Source of the DNA: Methanobacterium sp. UBA44
GTDB taxonomy: Archaea > Methanobacteriota > Methanobacteria > Methanobacteriales > Methanobacteriaceae
Assembly (NCBI GenBank): GCA_002494885.1
Contig: DACV01000002.1
Coordinates: 484,518 to 548,517, forward strand
Direction: 5' to 3'
DNA: 64,000 bases
In this document: piece after piece, positions 8,186 through 17,939 of the stretch
Position numbering within the stretch: position 1 is the first letter of the stretch
Layout: each line of letters starts with the position of its first letter
The notes under the pieces: generated by a model
What the model saw: the letters and a program-made list of their open reading frames with translations, nothing else
Told to the model about the DNA's origin: nothing
The model's database searches: none
Program-made: the position numbers and the translations under genes

Positions 8186-9310
8186 TTATTTAATCAGATT
8201 TTTGTAGATGATCTCTATTCTTTCAGCAACTATTTCCCCTTTATATTCTTCAGATTTAGCTACTCCTTCAATTATTAGAGTTTTTTGAAGCTCTTCATCA
8301 TTTAAAACATATTTTATTTTTTCAGCCATCTCTTTATAATTTTTTGGCTCAAAAAATAGACCTCCTTTTCTACCACTTGCTTCAACTAAAGGAGGGATAT
8401 TTGAAGCGATGAATGGCACTCCAGATGCCATAGCTTCAACAATAACGATGCCGAAACCTTCAACTATGCTTGGAAAGCAAAATATGTGGGATGATTTAAC
8501 GATTTTAAGAACATCGTCATGATCTTCAATAAATCCACAAAACTCAACGTTTTCTTTAATGTCCAGTTCTTCAGAGAGATTTTTCAGGTAATCCTCTTTA
8601 GGGCCTGTTCCTACTATTTTGCATCGAATATCTGGCACACTTTCTTTTAAAATAGCAACAGCACGTAATAGATCATCTACTCTTTTATAGTCTACCAGCC
8701 GGGAAACGCAACAGAGTGTTGGTTTTTGAAATTTATGAACTTCTAAGGGGTTTACATCAACTATATTGGGTATTACTGTGATTTTATCGGGATCAAAATA
8801 TTTTTTGAGCTTATTTTTTGTATATTCAGATACAGAAAGTATTAAATCCAGATCACGTGATAATACATATCTTTCGGTTAATTCACCAAAAATACCACTT
8901 ATACCAAAGTTTTTAACCCATTCACCAATCCAAACATCGTGATATCTAAGTACACATGGTTTTTTAAGCTTATCTGCTATCTTCCATGCTACGGGATAGG
9001 TAACAAAATTATAACCCACAAGAATGTCAAAATTTTCCTTTTTCCCAACTTTATATGCATCTAACATAAAGGTTAATCTGCTAAAAATAGAACCAGATTG
9101 TACATATTTCCTGTTTCTTCCACATCTTATGACATTAATACCACAAATATTGTCATTTTTCTCGGTTCCTGCTTCACGGGAGGTAATTACAGTTACCTCA
9201 TGCTTCTTTGCCAGATATTTTGCTTCGCTGAAGGCACATGCTTCCGCACCTCCTTTAACATCTAAAGCATCGCTTACCGGGAAATATTCTGTGATAATGC
9301 CTATTTTCAT
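8186..9310 (-). CDS. Glycosyltransferase family 4
   Basis: A 374-residue GT-B enzyme. The N-terminal half has the Gly-rich KGGAEACAFSEAKYL motif; the C-terminal half has CCVSRLVDYKRVDDLL, GTGPKEDYLKNL and the nucleotide-sugar E-x7-E motif in EGFGIVIVEAMASGVP. It retains the donor sugar configuration and acts on lipid-linked or surface glycans at the cytoplasmic face. It is the last gene of a three-gene minus-strand operon (11480 to 8186, gaps of 16 and 21 bases). Confidence 0.9.
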   Translation of the reverse strand: MKIGIITEYFPVSDALDVKGGAEACAFSEAKYLAKKHEVTVITSREAGTEKNDNICGINVIRCGRNRKYVQSGSIFSRLTFMLDAYKVGKKENFDILVGYNFVTYPVAWKIADKLKKPCVLRYHDVWIGEWVKNFGISGIFGELTERYVLSRDLDLILSVSEYTKNKLKKYFDPDKITVIPNIVDVNPLEVHKFQKPTLCCVSRLVDYKRVDDLLRAVAILKESVPDIRCKIVGTGPKEDYLKNLSEELDIKENVEFCGFIEDHDDVLKIVKSSHIFCFPSIVEGFGIVIVEAMASGVPFIASNIPPLVEASGRKGGLFFEPKNYKEMAEKIKYVLNDEELQKTLIIEGVAKSEEYKGEIVAERIEIIYKNLIK

Positions 9311-9331
9311 TGTTTTGACCTTCGTAATGTT

Positions 9332-10336
9332 CTAGAATTCTACATCTTCAGGAATTTTCACTTTCCATTTCATTATAAACCATTTTTCAAGGTCTTCAAA
9401 ACTAATTTTTTTCTTAATCCTCTTATTTTTCCTCAAAAACATTCCTATATTTCTATATGCATCAGTTTTTGCCTTGATTATAACAGGTTTTTTTCTCAGT
9501 AGGTTTATCATGATTTGAATTAATTCATTTAAAACTATCAAATGAAGATGTGTTATTATATAGTTTCTCTCTAAATTTTTAAATATTGTCCAGGTGTAGT
9601 TTCTCCAGTTGTGATAAATAGTAAAATCACTTATAATTTCACTGGTTCCACCTTTATAATGGTATACAATAGCTTCTGGACAATACCACGCCTTCCATCC
9701 TGCCCATCTTAATCTTAATGCCAGATCAAAATCCTCATAATATGCAAAAAAAATTTCATCAAAATATTCCCCGTCAATTTCAATATCGTCAAGAGCTTCT
9801 CTTTTGTACAAGCATGCTCCTGCACAACAGCCAAATATTTCTTCTTCTTCATTATACTCTTCTGAAGGCTTGTAAGCTCCTCTATTAAACCCTAAACCAT
9901 TTTTTGAGTATTCTAATCCAACAGAATCAATTAGTTCTGGATACTGCCCCCAGATCATCTTTGCCTGAATACTTCCAGCATCAGGATGTTTTTTAGCAGA
10001 TTTAATTATTTCTTCTAAAAATTCCGGAATAACATGGGTGTCATTGTTCAAACAAATAATATATTCGCATTCTGCATCTGTAAATGCTTTTTTCATACCT
10101 ATGTTATTAGATCTTGCAAATCCGTAATTTTCAGGATTTTTTATAATGATTATTTTTCCCTTTTTTAATTCATCGTTATAATTGTTAGTTATAAATTCAA
10201 TAGAACTGTTATCATCTGAATTATCAATAAAAACTATTTTAAAATTAGCATAAGTCTGATTAAGTAATGATTCAAAGTAATTTTTTAAAAACCCCAGACC
10301 ATTATAATTTGGAGTTACAATATAAATTTTTGTCAT
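9332..10336 (-). CDS. Glycosyltransferase family 2, WbbL/rhamnosyltransferase-like
   Basis: A 334-residue inverting GT-A enzyme. Motifs in order are VTPNYNG, DNSDDNS, the metal-binding NNDTHV and the acceptor region FAYYEDFDLALRLRWAGW, with HYKGGTS after it. This layout matches the WbbL-type branch, often rhamnosyltransferases. No membrane segment is evident. It sits between two GT4 genes in the same operon, so the three likely add successive sugars to one repeat unit or N-glycan. Confidence 0.9.
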   Translation of the reverse strand: MTKIYIVTPNYNGLGFLKNYFESLLNQTYANFKIVFIDNSDDNSSIEFITNNYNDELKKGKIIIIKNPENYGFARSNNIGMKKAFTDAECEYIICLNNDTHVIPEFLEEIIKSAKKHPDAGSIQAKMIWGQYPELIDSVGLEYSKNGLGFNRGAYKPSEEYNEEEEIFGCCAGACLYKREALDDIEIDGEYFDEIFFAYYEDFDLALRLRWAGWKAWYCPEAIVYHYKGGTSEIISDFTIYHNWRNYTWTIFKNLERNYIITHLHLIVLNELIQIMINLLRKKPVIIKAKTDAYRNIGMFLRKNKRIKKKISFEDLEKWFIMKWKVKIPEDVEF

Positions 10337-10352
10337 ATTTTACCTTAAAAGT

Positions 10353-11480
10353 TCATTTTGCATTTTCATAAATTTTTATAATGTCTTCAACAATATTTTC
10401 CCAATTAAAACACTTTTCAACTTTTTTCCTGCCATATTCCCCCATTTTCAGGGTATTTTCTTCATCTTCAAGTAAATATGAAATTTTATCTGATAATTCT
10501 TGAATGTTACGAGGTTCAACAAGAAAACCATTCATACCATCTTCTATTACTTCAACCACTCCTCCTGAACTGTATGCAACAACAGGTATTTTACATGCAT
10601 TTGCTTCAGCCAGAACCATTCCAAAACCTTCCCTTGTAGAAGGAAGGACTAATATGTTAGATTTTTTCATTTCCCTTATTACTTCACTGTATTCAAGGTC
10701 ACCTGAAAAATCAATAACATCATTAAGCTTTAAATCATCTACAATTTTAATTAAGTTATCCTTTTCAATCCCGGTACCGATGATTCTCAGATGAATATCT
10801 TTAAAATCTTTTTTAAGCAGTTTTAAAACATTTATTAAATCATCTACATGTTTATGCGGCGCTAATCTCCCAACAAAAATTATTGAATCCTCGTACTTTT
10901 TATCCTCGCTGATGGAATCGACTAATTCTAAATCAACACCATTGTAAACAACTTTTATCCTATCTGACTTAACGTTATAATTTTGAATCAGAGCATTTTT
11001 TGTCTGATTACTAACTGTAATTATATTATCATAGGGTAATTTTACCAGAAATTTCTCCAAAAAAGAGGCTAAATTTGAAAACATTAGCCACTGATCATCA
11101 TTTCCTGAACCCACGTCGTGAATTGTGCCAATTACAGGGATACCTTTTATTTTTGCCCCAAAAAGCCCTGGAAGTAATGGAATATATGTTTGTGCATCTA
11201 TAACATCATATTCATGCTTTAATATCCATAAAAATCCTGAGACTACAAAATGAATGAAATTGAAAACAGTTCTGTATGGGGGATTTTTAATTACAGGACC
11301 TACATGATGTACGTTTATCCCTTCAATGATTTCATGGTCTTCTGCACCATTAATTTTCATGCAGATAACATCAACATGGTGTCCTCTATTCACCAGTCTT
11401 TTTGCTATCTCAAAATAGCGTCTTTCTCCCCCTCCATTGTAGTGGGGAATGAAAAAATCGGATAATATGCATATTTTCAT
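10353..11480 (-). CDS. Glycosyltransferase family 4
   Basis: A 375-residue GT-B enzyme and the first gene of the minus-strand operon. It has the acceptor-side HYNGGGERRYFEIAKRL motif, IIFVGRLAPHKHVDDLI, GTGIEKDNLIKIV, and the E-x7-E motif in EGFGMVLAEANACKIP followed by YSSGGVVEVIEDGMNG. This arrangement is common in archaeal surface glycan and N-glycosylation clusters. A spacer of about 330 bases separates it from the divergent flippase gene. Confidence 0.9.
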   Translation of the reverse strand: MKICILSDFFIPHYNGGGERRYFEIAKRLVNRGHHVDVICMKINGAEDHEIIEGINVHHVGPVIKNPPYRTVFNFIHFVVSGFLWILKHEYDVIDAQTYIPLLPGLFGAKIKGIPVIGTIHDVGSGNDDQWLMFSNLASFLEKFLVKLPYDNIITVSNQTKNALIQNYNVKSDRIKVVYNGVDLELVDSISEDKKYEDSIIFVGRLAPHKHVDDLINVLKLLKKDFKDIHLRIIGTGIEKDNLIKIVDDLKLNDVIDFSGDLEYSEVIREMKKSNILVLPSTREGFGMVLAEANACKIPVVAYSSGGVVEVIEDGMNGFLVEPRNIQELSDKISYLLEDEENTLKMGEYGRKKVEKCFNWENIVEDIIKIYENAK

Positions 11481-11811
11481 TAATATCTCCTTAAATGAAC
11501 TTATAATCGATGTATATTATTATTCAAGCACGGCCTTCACCAATATTTTACAGGATAATATATTATATTATTTAAAATTTAGATAATAATTAAAATCTGT
11601 TTTATTTATAATATACCATGAAGTTTATCACATTTAAAAGAGGTTATAATGAATTTTTAAGGATTGAATAATATTATGAGGATTAATCTAAATAAAATAA
11701 TGAATTTGGTATAAAAATAGGAATGATAAATTAACTGATTATAAAATTTTAAACTATAATAAGCTATATGACTAATTTTAGGAGTATATTATAAAATTCA
11801 ATAGTGTTAAA
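11481..11811. other. Divergent intergenic region between GT4 operon and flippase
   Basis: About 330 AT-rich bases with promoters for both directions expected. The flippase ATG lacks a good ribosome site close by, so it may be leaderless or weakly initiated. A short GC-richer patch near 11529 (AGCACGGCCTTCACC) stands out but forms no clear structure. No ORF seen. Confidence 0.5.
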
Positions 11812-13245
11812 ATGAATCCTGTAAAAAAAATCGCTAAAAACACTCTTGTGTTGCTTATATCTCAGATTATAAATTATGTGCTGGCATTTTTTTATATGAT
11901 ATATATTGCCAGGTATCTGGGGGCTGAAGGATTTGGTATTTTATCATTTGCACTTGCTTTTACCGGAATATTTAGCATCCTTGCAGATTTAGGTTTAAAT
12001 ACGCTTACAGTTAGAGAAATTGCAAGAGATACGTCATTAACCAGCAAATATTTTAGCAATACTCTAATAATAAAAATAATTTTATCAACCTTTACATTTT
12101 TACTCATAGCAGTAATTATAAATTTATTGAATTATCCTCAGGAAACTATCAATGTTGTTTATCTGGTTGCTTTATCTGTAATTTTCACTGCTATTTCTGG
12201 AATTTTTAATTCCATCTTCCAGGCACATGAAAAAATGGAGTATCAATCGCTAGGGCAAATTTTACAGGGTCTTTTAATGTTTGCTGGTGTTTTTATCATT
12301 ATTGAGTACGGATTCGGTGTTTTAGGATTTGCATTTGTTTATTTTCTTTCCAGCTTCATTATCTTATTATATATTTTCATTGTTTATATCTGGAAATTTT
12401 CATCCAGAATGGAAATTGAATTGGATTTCTGGAAACCTACACTAAAAGAAGCGCTACCTTTTGGATTGACTGGAATTTCTGGAATGATTTATACATACAT
12501 AGATTCGGTCATGCTCTCTTTAATACATGGTAATGAGGTTGTTGGATGGTATAATGCAGGATACAGGTTAATTCTTGTCCTGTTATTCATTCCTGCAGTT
12601 ATTAATCTTTCTATTTTCCCAAAAATGTCCCAGTACCATATTTCCTCAAAAAATTCTTTAATGTTAATAAATGAAAAATATTTTAAATTAATGTTATTGA
12701 TAGCCTTACCTCTTGGAATTGGAGTTACTTTACTTTCAAATAGGATCATTTTGTTAATATTCGGAGCAGATTACTTAAATTCAGTAATAGTTTTACAGAT
12801 AATAATATGGACAGCAGTTTTTACATTTGCAGGTGCTGCTTTTGTTAAATTATTTGAATCTATTAATAAGCAAATGATCATTACAAAAATATCTGCAATA
12901 TGCGTAATAGTTAATATATTCCTTAATCTATTGTTAATTCCTAAATACAGTTATGTAGGTGCGAGTATTTCTACTACAATAACTGAAATTATTCTTGTAG
13001 GTAGCATATTTGCAGTTACCCCTAAAATTGGATACGGAATCAATTATAAAAAGACTCTTAAAATCATTTTAAAGGTTTTAATTGCCAGTTTAATAATGGG
13101 AATATTTATATGGTATTTCCAAAGTTTAAATCTATTAATTCTTGTATGTTTAGCTATTTTATTATATTTAATAATATTATGCCTAATTAAAGGGATTGAT
13201 AATGATGATATTGCATTAATTAAGCAAATAATAGGTATAAATTGA
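11812..13245 (+). CDS. Oligosaccharide flippase of the Wzx/PST family
   Basis: A 477-residue integral membrane protein with roughly 14 hydrophobic helices. The N-terminal half has the pattern IARYLGAEGFGILSFALAFT typical of polysaccharide transporter (MOP superfamily) flippases, and conserved LADLGLNTLTVREIARD. It moves lipid-linked oligosaccharides across the membrane, fitting the flanking glycosyltransferase genes. It is followed by a methyltransferase and a GT2 gene on the same strand, 72 bases away. Family call is strong; the cargo is unknown. Confidence 0.9.
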   Translation: MNPVKKIAKNTLVLLISQIINYVLAFFYMIYIARYLGAEGFGILSFALAFTGIFSILADLGLNTLTVREIARDTSLTSKYFSNTLIIKIILSTFTFLLIAVIINLLNYPQETINVVYLVALSVIFTAISGIFNSIFQAHEKMEYQSLGQILQGLLMFAGVFIIIEYGFGVLGFAFVYFLSSFIILLYIFIVYIWKFSSRMEIELDFWKPTLKEALPFGLTGISGMIYTYIDSVMLSLIHGNEVVGWYNAGYRLILVLLFIPAVINLSIFPKMSQYHISSKNSLMLINEKYFKLMLLIALPLGIGVTLLSNRIILLIFGADYLNSVIVLQIIIWTAVFTFAGAAFVKLFESINKQMIITKISAICVIVNIFLNLLLIPKYSYVGASISTTITEIILVGSIFAVTPKIGYGINYKKTLKIILKVLIASLIMGIFIWYFQSLNLLILVCLAILLYLIILCLIKGIDNDDIALIKQIIGIN

Positions 13246-13317
13246 AATAAAATCAAGGGCCACCTAAAAAATAAATTATAATAATGAAGTAATTGAACAA
13301 GTAAAAAGGATGATTAA

Positions 13318-13977
13318 ATGGAATATGATGAGATGTTTAGAGATACCAATAACTATTATCTTTATACAAAAAGATCGGCATCTAAATTATTAATAAATTT
13401 TGCACGTAAAAATGCTGGAAAGACAATACTGGACATTGGCTGCGCAACTGGCGAATACTGCCATGAATTAAATAAATCAGGATTTTCCTGTGTTGGCGTA
13501 GATATTAATCCAGAATATATTAAACATGCAAATGAAAATGGCATTGAATCTTATGTTATGAATGCAAAAAATTTAGGTTTCCCTGATAATTCTTTTGATA
13601 CAATCCTATTATTTGAAGTTTTAGAACATGTTGATGACCCCTCAAGCGTTTTAGACGAAGCAAAAAGAGTTGCAAAGAAAAATATTTTAATTACAGTACC
13701 TAATAGCACTAGATTTTTTGAACTTAAAAAAATGGGTCTAACTTATGAACATATGTTGGAAAAAGATCACATTAATTTTTTCACTGTTGAAGATTTAGAA
13801 AATTTACTTTCAAAAAATTTCAATAAATTCAAAATTGAAGAAAAAGAGCCAATATCATTAAGAGCAGTTAATTTGCCTTGGGTTTTAAAATATCCCATTA
13901 TAACATTGTATAAACTAAAATTAATTAAAAGTAATGTTTATAACAGATTATATGCTGTAATCGAGGTTGATAAATGA
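13318..13977 (+). CDS. Class I SAM-dependent methyltransferase
   Basis: A 219-residue protein with motif I ILDIGCATGEYCHEL, the acidic VGVDINPEYI after beta-2, and the FDTILLFEVLEHVDDP motif of the Methyltransf_11/UbiE-like group. Methylation of a sugar or lipid in the glycan pathway is likely from context. Its last four bases overlap the start of the next GT2 gene (ATGA), so the two are translationally coupled. Target not identifiable. Confidence 0.85.
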   Translation: MEYDEMFRDTNNYYLYTKRSASKLLINFARKNAGKTILDIGCATGEYCHELNKSGFSCVGVDINPEYIKHANENGIESYVMNAKNLGFPDNSFDTILLFEVLEHVDDPSSVLDEAKRVAKKNILITVPNSTRFFELKKMGLTYEHMLEKDHINFFTVEDLENLLSKNFNKFKIEEKEPISLRAVNLPWVLKYPIITLYKLKLIKSNVYNRLYAVIEVDK

Positions 13978-14705
13978 TTTCCATAATTTGTGTTTATAAT
14001 AACAAAGAAATATTAAATGAATACATCCTAAAAAGTTTGAAAACACAAACCTCAGATTATGAATTAATTCTTATAGATAACACAGAAAATAAGTTTCAAT
14101 CAGCAGCAGAGGCACTTAATTACGGTGGGAAAAAAGCGAATGGCAAATATTTAATGTTTGTACATCAGGATATAGATTTATTATCTGAAAATTGGATAAA
14201 AAATGTTGAAGAAATTTTAGATTTAATACCAGAACTTGGAATTGCAGGTGTTGCAGGTAAATTAGACGGGAAAAATGGCATCATTTCCAATATTAAAGAT
14301 GGAATTCCTCCTAAACAAACTGGAACTACCAGAATTAAAACTTTTATGAAAGTACAGACGTTAGATGAGTGTCTATTTATTATCCCTAAGAGTGTATTTG
14401 AAATTCTCACTTTTGATGAGGAAACATGTGATGGCTGGCATTTATATGCTGTAGATTTTTGTTTGAATGTAATGAAAATTGGATTTTTTGTTTATGTGCT
14501 TCCTTTATCATTGTATCACAGGTCATCTGCACCTTCAGTTTCTGAAGATTATTATAATTCTGTAAAAAAGATGTTGAATAAGTACAAAAATGATTATAAA
14601 TGGGTCTACACAACAATGGGAAACTGGAACACTTCATATCCCTTTTTTATTCAGCTTATTGTAAATAAATTTCTTTTTAAAATAACTAAAATAAGAAAAG
14701 GATAA
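13974..14705 (+). CDS. Glycosyltransferase family 2
   Basis: A 243-residue GT-A type protein with SIICVYNNKEILNEYIL at the N-terminus, LILIDNTENK, and the DXD-like VHQDIDLL. A His/Arg-containing YHRSSAPSVSEDYY lies in the C-terminal third, as in DUF-type GT2 enzymes with short acceptor domains. It overlaps the methyltransferase by four bases. It is the last gene of the flippase operon. Donor unknown. Confidence 0.8.
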   Translation: MISIICVYNNKEILNEYILKSLKTQTSDYELILIDNTENKFQSAAEALNYGGKKANGKYLMFVHQDIDLLSENWIKNVEEILDLIPELGIAGVAGKLDGKNGIISNIKDGIPPKQTGTTRIKTFMKVQTLDECLFIIPKSVFEILTFDEETCDGWHLYAVDFCLNVMKIGFFVYVLPLSLYHRSSAPSVSEDYYNSVKKMLNKYKNDYKWVYTTMGNWNTSYPFFIQLIVNKFLFKITKIRKG

Positions 14706-14738
14706 TTCAGTACGAAAATTATGGCTTTTGAAAAAAAA

Positions 14739-15095
14739 TTATTTCTTATCAATTTTAGATTTTGTTTCATCCCTTTGAAGAGCAAGTTCTCTAACAAGCA
14801 ATGTAATTTCATGCTCCATATTCTCAATGGTATTGTACATCTTAAAAATTAAATAATAACTTCCTATAAGCCCTAATATTAATATGAAGTCAAGTCCTCT
14901 TCCAATTCCTGTTATTGTGGCTAATAAGCTTGTAGATTCTGGATATACCGAAATTACTATAATCGCTGCCCAGATTAAAATCCAGGCCAGAAGCATTCCT
15001 AAACTCATTTTTCCATCTTTAAATCTCCAAAGAGATAATAGAATTGCTATTATACCTATTAAAATTCCCAGTATTTGATATATATGTAATATCAT
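14739..15095 (-). CDS. DUF2304 membrane protein
   Basis: A 118-residue protein with three hydrophobic helices (about residues 4-20, 34-51 and 68-86) and a charged C-terminal helix. The SLWRFKDGKMSLGMLLAWILI stretch region matches the DUF2304 pattern. Its start overlaps the end of the upstream GT2 gene by four bases. DUF2304 proteins commonly accompany DPM1-like GT2 enzymes, probably as membrane anchor or flippase-like partner of a lipid-linked sugar; the exact role is not established. Confidence 0.8.
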   Translation of the reverse strand: MILHIYQILGILIGIIAILLSLWRFKDGKMSLGMLLAWILIWAAIIVISVYPESTSLLATITGIGRGLDFILILGLIGSYYLIFKMYNTIENMEHEITLLVRELALQRDETKSKIDKK

Positions 15096-15862
15096 AAAAA
15101 CACCCTTTTAATTGTATTTATTATTAATTTAAATAATATTCTAAGACCTACACCCAATCCTGTACCCTTTGACATTGAATAATCAGTATATATGGTTTGG
15201 ATTGGAACTTCTGCTATTTTTAAATGATGCTTTTTAATTTCACCAATTATTTCAGATGATACGCCATATCCTCGTAAATTAATGTCTAAAAAGCCAGCAG
15301 CTTTCCTGTTAAATGCTCTTAGGCCTGATTGAGAATCATCAACATGAATTCCATAAAAAATTCTGGTTATAACATTCATTATTTCATTTCCGAATTTTTT
15401 AGAGAGGGGCATTTCATTAAAATCCCTTGTTCCTATAACAAAATCTGCTTTTCCTTCCATTATTGGCCTGGATACTTTTATTATATCTTCTGGATCATGC
15501 TGGCCGTCTGCATCGAATGTAACTATTATCTCTGCATTCCTGGCAACTGCTGCTTCTATACCGGTTCTGAGTGCTGCTCCCAATCCTCTATTTAGAACGT
15601 GCCTGTAAATGGATTCATTAGGTGAATTATAAATTGATTCTTTAGCTATTTGGTACGTTTCATCATGGGATCCATCGTCTATGACTATAATATTAAAATT
15701 TTTTTCTTTAAGTTTTCCTATAACTTTTTTAATGGTTTTACTTTCGTTGTAAGCAGGCATGATAACGTAGATATCATGACTTGATAATTTTGAATGATTT
15801 TTGTTACTGGCACTGATATCATCAGATCCAGCTTTAAAATCATTTATAGGTGTAGATTTCAT
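15092..15862 (-). CDS. Glycosyltransferase family 2, dolichyl-phosphate sugar synthase-like
   Basis: A 256-residue protein. After a roughly 25-residue variable N-terminus come VIMPAYNESKTI, DDGSHDET, the metal site FDADGQHDPEDI and DSQSGLRAFNRKA. These define the DPM1/archaeal AglJ/AglD-like group that transfers a sugar to dolichyl phosphate. It overlaps the DUF2304 gene by four bases, a recurrent pair. It is a paralog of the enzyme at 1266-1952. Confidence 0.88.
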   Translation of the reverse strand: MKSTPINDFKAGSDDISASNKNHSKLSSHDIYVIMPAYNESKTIKKVIGKLKEKNFNIIVIDDGSHDETYQIAKESIYNSPNESIYRHVLNRGLGAALRTGIEAAVARNAEIIVTFDADGQHDPEDIIKVSRPIMEGKADFVIGTRDFNEMPLSKKFGNEIMNVITRIFYGIHVDDSQSGLRAFNRKAAGFLDINLRGYGVSSEIIGEIKKHHLKIAEVPIQTIYTDYSMSKGTGLGVGLRILFKLIINTIKRVFL

Positions 15863-15932
15863 AGGTTACCAACTTAAATATATTGTTATAGGTTTTTTAT
15901 GTAAAAATATGTTGCCATTAATTTAATAGAAT

Positions 15933-16517
15933 TCATTCATGAATCTTCTTTGATAGCTCGGCTATTCTTTTTCCAAGATTTTTTGAAGTTTCTATGCCGA
16001 AATCGTCGGTTTCAATATCTCCTGCAGCTCCAGCAAATCCAGTACCACCATAGTGCGCGAGGGGAGATCCATCTCCAACAATCACTGCATCATGGATCAA
16101 TAAAAATTTATGAATTGCAGAAATAGCTGTCTCTTGTCCTCCGTTTCGTGATCCACCCACAGTTATTGCCCCTCCCACTTTATCTTTAAGCTTAAAATCA
16201 GATCGAAGAGGTCTTGATCTGTCCATGAGAATTTTTAACTGTGCTGAAACATTTCCAAAGTAAACAGGACTTCCAATGATTAATCCATGTGCTTCCTGGA
16301 TTTTAGAAAGTAGATGGTTAATTCCATCATCTTTAGGGCATTCTCCTGTCATTTTACATATATCACACGCATTACAGGACTCTATTTCCATTTCACCCAG
16401 ATGAATACTTTCAACATTAGCTCCAGCATCTTCTGCAGATTCAAGGGCTTTTTCAACTAAAAAAGCGGTGTTTCCTTTTTTTCTTGGACTTCCAATAATT
16501 CCTATAATTTTTACCAT
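15933..16517 (-). CDS. Iron-sulfur flavoprotein (flavodoxin-like reductase)
   Basis: A 194-residue protein with an FMN-binding GSPRKKGNTAFLVEKAL loop and IIGSPVYFGNVSAQLKILMDR. The compact cysteine cluster CNACDICKMTGEC at about residues 47-59 fits the C-x2-C-x2-C-x4-7-C motif of Methanosarcina-type Isf, which binds a 4Fe-4S cluster beside FMN. The ATG at 16517 is chosen because GAGGT precedes it by six bases. Isf-type proteins transfer electrons from ferredoxin and may reduce O2 or H2O2. It stands alone, divergent from the MnmC-like gene. Confidence 0.85.
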   Translation of the reverse strand: MVKIIGIIGSPRKKGNTAFLVEKALESAEDAGANVESIHLGEMEIESCNACDICKMTGECPKDDGINHLLSKIQEAHGLIIGSPVYFGNVSAQLKILMDRSRPLRSDFKLKDKVGGAITVGGSRNGGQETAISAIHKFLLIHDAVIVGDGSPLAHYGGTGFAGAAGDIETDDFGIETSKNLGKRIAELSKKIHE

Positions 16518-16674
16518 ATTATTACCTCTCAATTTTCATCCATCTAATTAATAAGGGTTATTTATCTGTAAATTTCATTTATAATCTTTTATTTTTATAA
16601 GGGATTATATCTTTAATAATGAATATTATTTTTGCCAATATATTAATGAAATAAAATATATTATTGAAAATAGA

Positions 16675-17889
16675 ATGAAAAAAAATAATTATGATGCATT
16701 AACTCCCTCTGAGGAAGCACTTGAGATCATAAGAGAATGCTTCGAAGATGAAAAAAAAGGCAATAGAAATGCAAGGAATAATGCCAGAAAATCTTTGAAG
16801 AGCTATTTAATAAAAACTGATGATGGATCATATACATTAAACTCTAACAGTGTATCTGGCAAGTCAGAAATGATGCATACTCATCATGGTGCAGTTACTG
16901 AATCAATGGAAAAATTTGTAAAACCAGCACAGCTTGAAGGCAAAAAAGAAGTTAGAATTCTGGATATATGCAGCGGTCTGGGTTACAATGCAGCAGCATG
17001 CATTGAAAATTTAGATGATACAGTTAAAGTCCAAATAGATATGATTGAAATTTCAAAAGAAACATTACAGGCTACTCTTCTTCTGGATAATCCTATAAAT
17101 TCTTATGAAATAATTAAGGGAGCAATAGAAAGCGAACTGTTTGATAGAGAATTACTGGGCTTTGAGATATACAAGGATAAAGTGCCTGATAGAATAAATA
17201 TCAATATTTATATTGATGATGCAAGAAACATGGTAAAGAACAGAATAGATGAAAAATATGATGCAGTATTTCTAGACCCGTTTTCACCTCTAAAATCGCC
17301 GGAATTATATTCTGTTGAATTTTTTATCCATTTAAAAAATCTTCTCAAGGAAAATGGACTGATTTTAACCTACACATCCGCAGCCCCGGTTAGATCAGCA
17401 ATGATCCTTGCTGGGCTCCATGTAGGCGAAGGACCACAATTTGGTAGGAAAAGCGGAGGGACAGTTGCATCAAAAAACCCAGAAATGATTCAAAATCAAC
17501 TCAAGTTTGATGATGAGAGGATGATAGCTCTAAGCGATGCAGGAATTCCATTTAGAGATCCTGAATTAAAAGGATCAGCTGCAGAAATAATAGAAATGCG
17601 CGAAAATGAACGTAAATCAGCAAGAGGAAATACTAAGATGGCATCAACAGTAAAAACCCCCATTTTCTTAAATAAAGACATAGAAAGTGCAAGACTTAAA
17701 AAAAGGGTCTTAAAAAATATTGGATTCACTGAAATAGAGGATTTAAAATCTTTAAAAGCCAGATATATTATATGTCCTCAGTACGAAGAATGTATCTGCA
17801 GATGCGGAGATTCAGGATTAAAGGATTCAGTAAGTAGAATAAATGAAATGATTGATAGATTATCAAAAATAATTGAAAATAATTCTTAA
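16675..17889 (+). CDS. MnmC-like SAM-dependent methyltransferase
   Basis: A 404-residue protein. Motif I is ILDICSGLGYNAAA, and YDAVFLDPFSPLKSPELYS corresponds to the DAFxP region of the MnmC methyltransferase domain (PF05430). MnmC in bacteria methylates 5-aminomethyl-2-thiouridine in tRNA, but this protein has no FAD domain. A C-terminal Cys-rich segment (CPQYEECICRCGDSG, about residues 367-381) could hold metal. It lies 50 bases before tgtA, so a tRNA-modification role is attractive but inferred. Confidence 0.75.
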   Translation: MKKNNYDALTPSEEALEIIRECFEDEKKGNRNARNNARKSLKSYLIKTDDGSYTLNSNSVSGKSEMMHTHHGAVTESMEKFVKPAQLEGKKEVRILDICSGLGYNAAACIENLDDTVKVQIDMIEISKETLQATLLLDNPINSYEIIKGAIESELFDRELLGFEIYKDKVPDRININIYIDDARNMVKNRIDEKYDAVFLDPFSPLKSPELYSVEFFIHLKNLLKENGLILTYTSAAPVRSAMILAGLHVGEGPQFGRKSGGTVASKNPEMIQNQLKFDDERMIALSDAGIPFRDPELKGSAAEIIEMRENERKSARGNTKMASTVKTPIFLNKDIESARLKKRVLKNIGFTEIEDLKSLKARYIICPQYEECICRCGDSGLKDSVSRINEMIDRLSKIIENNS

Positions 17890-17939
17890 TGCTTACTAAT
17901 AATAAAAAATAAGTTATTTCAAGAAGTAAAGGTGAAAAA

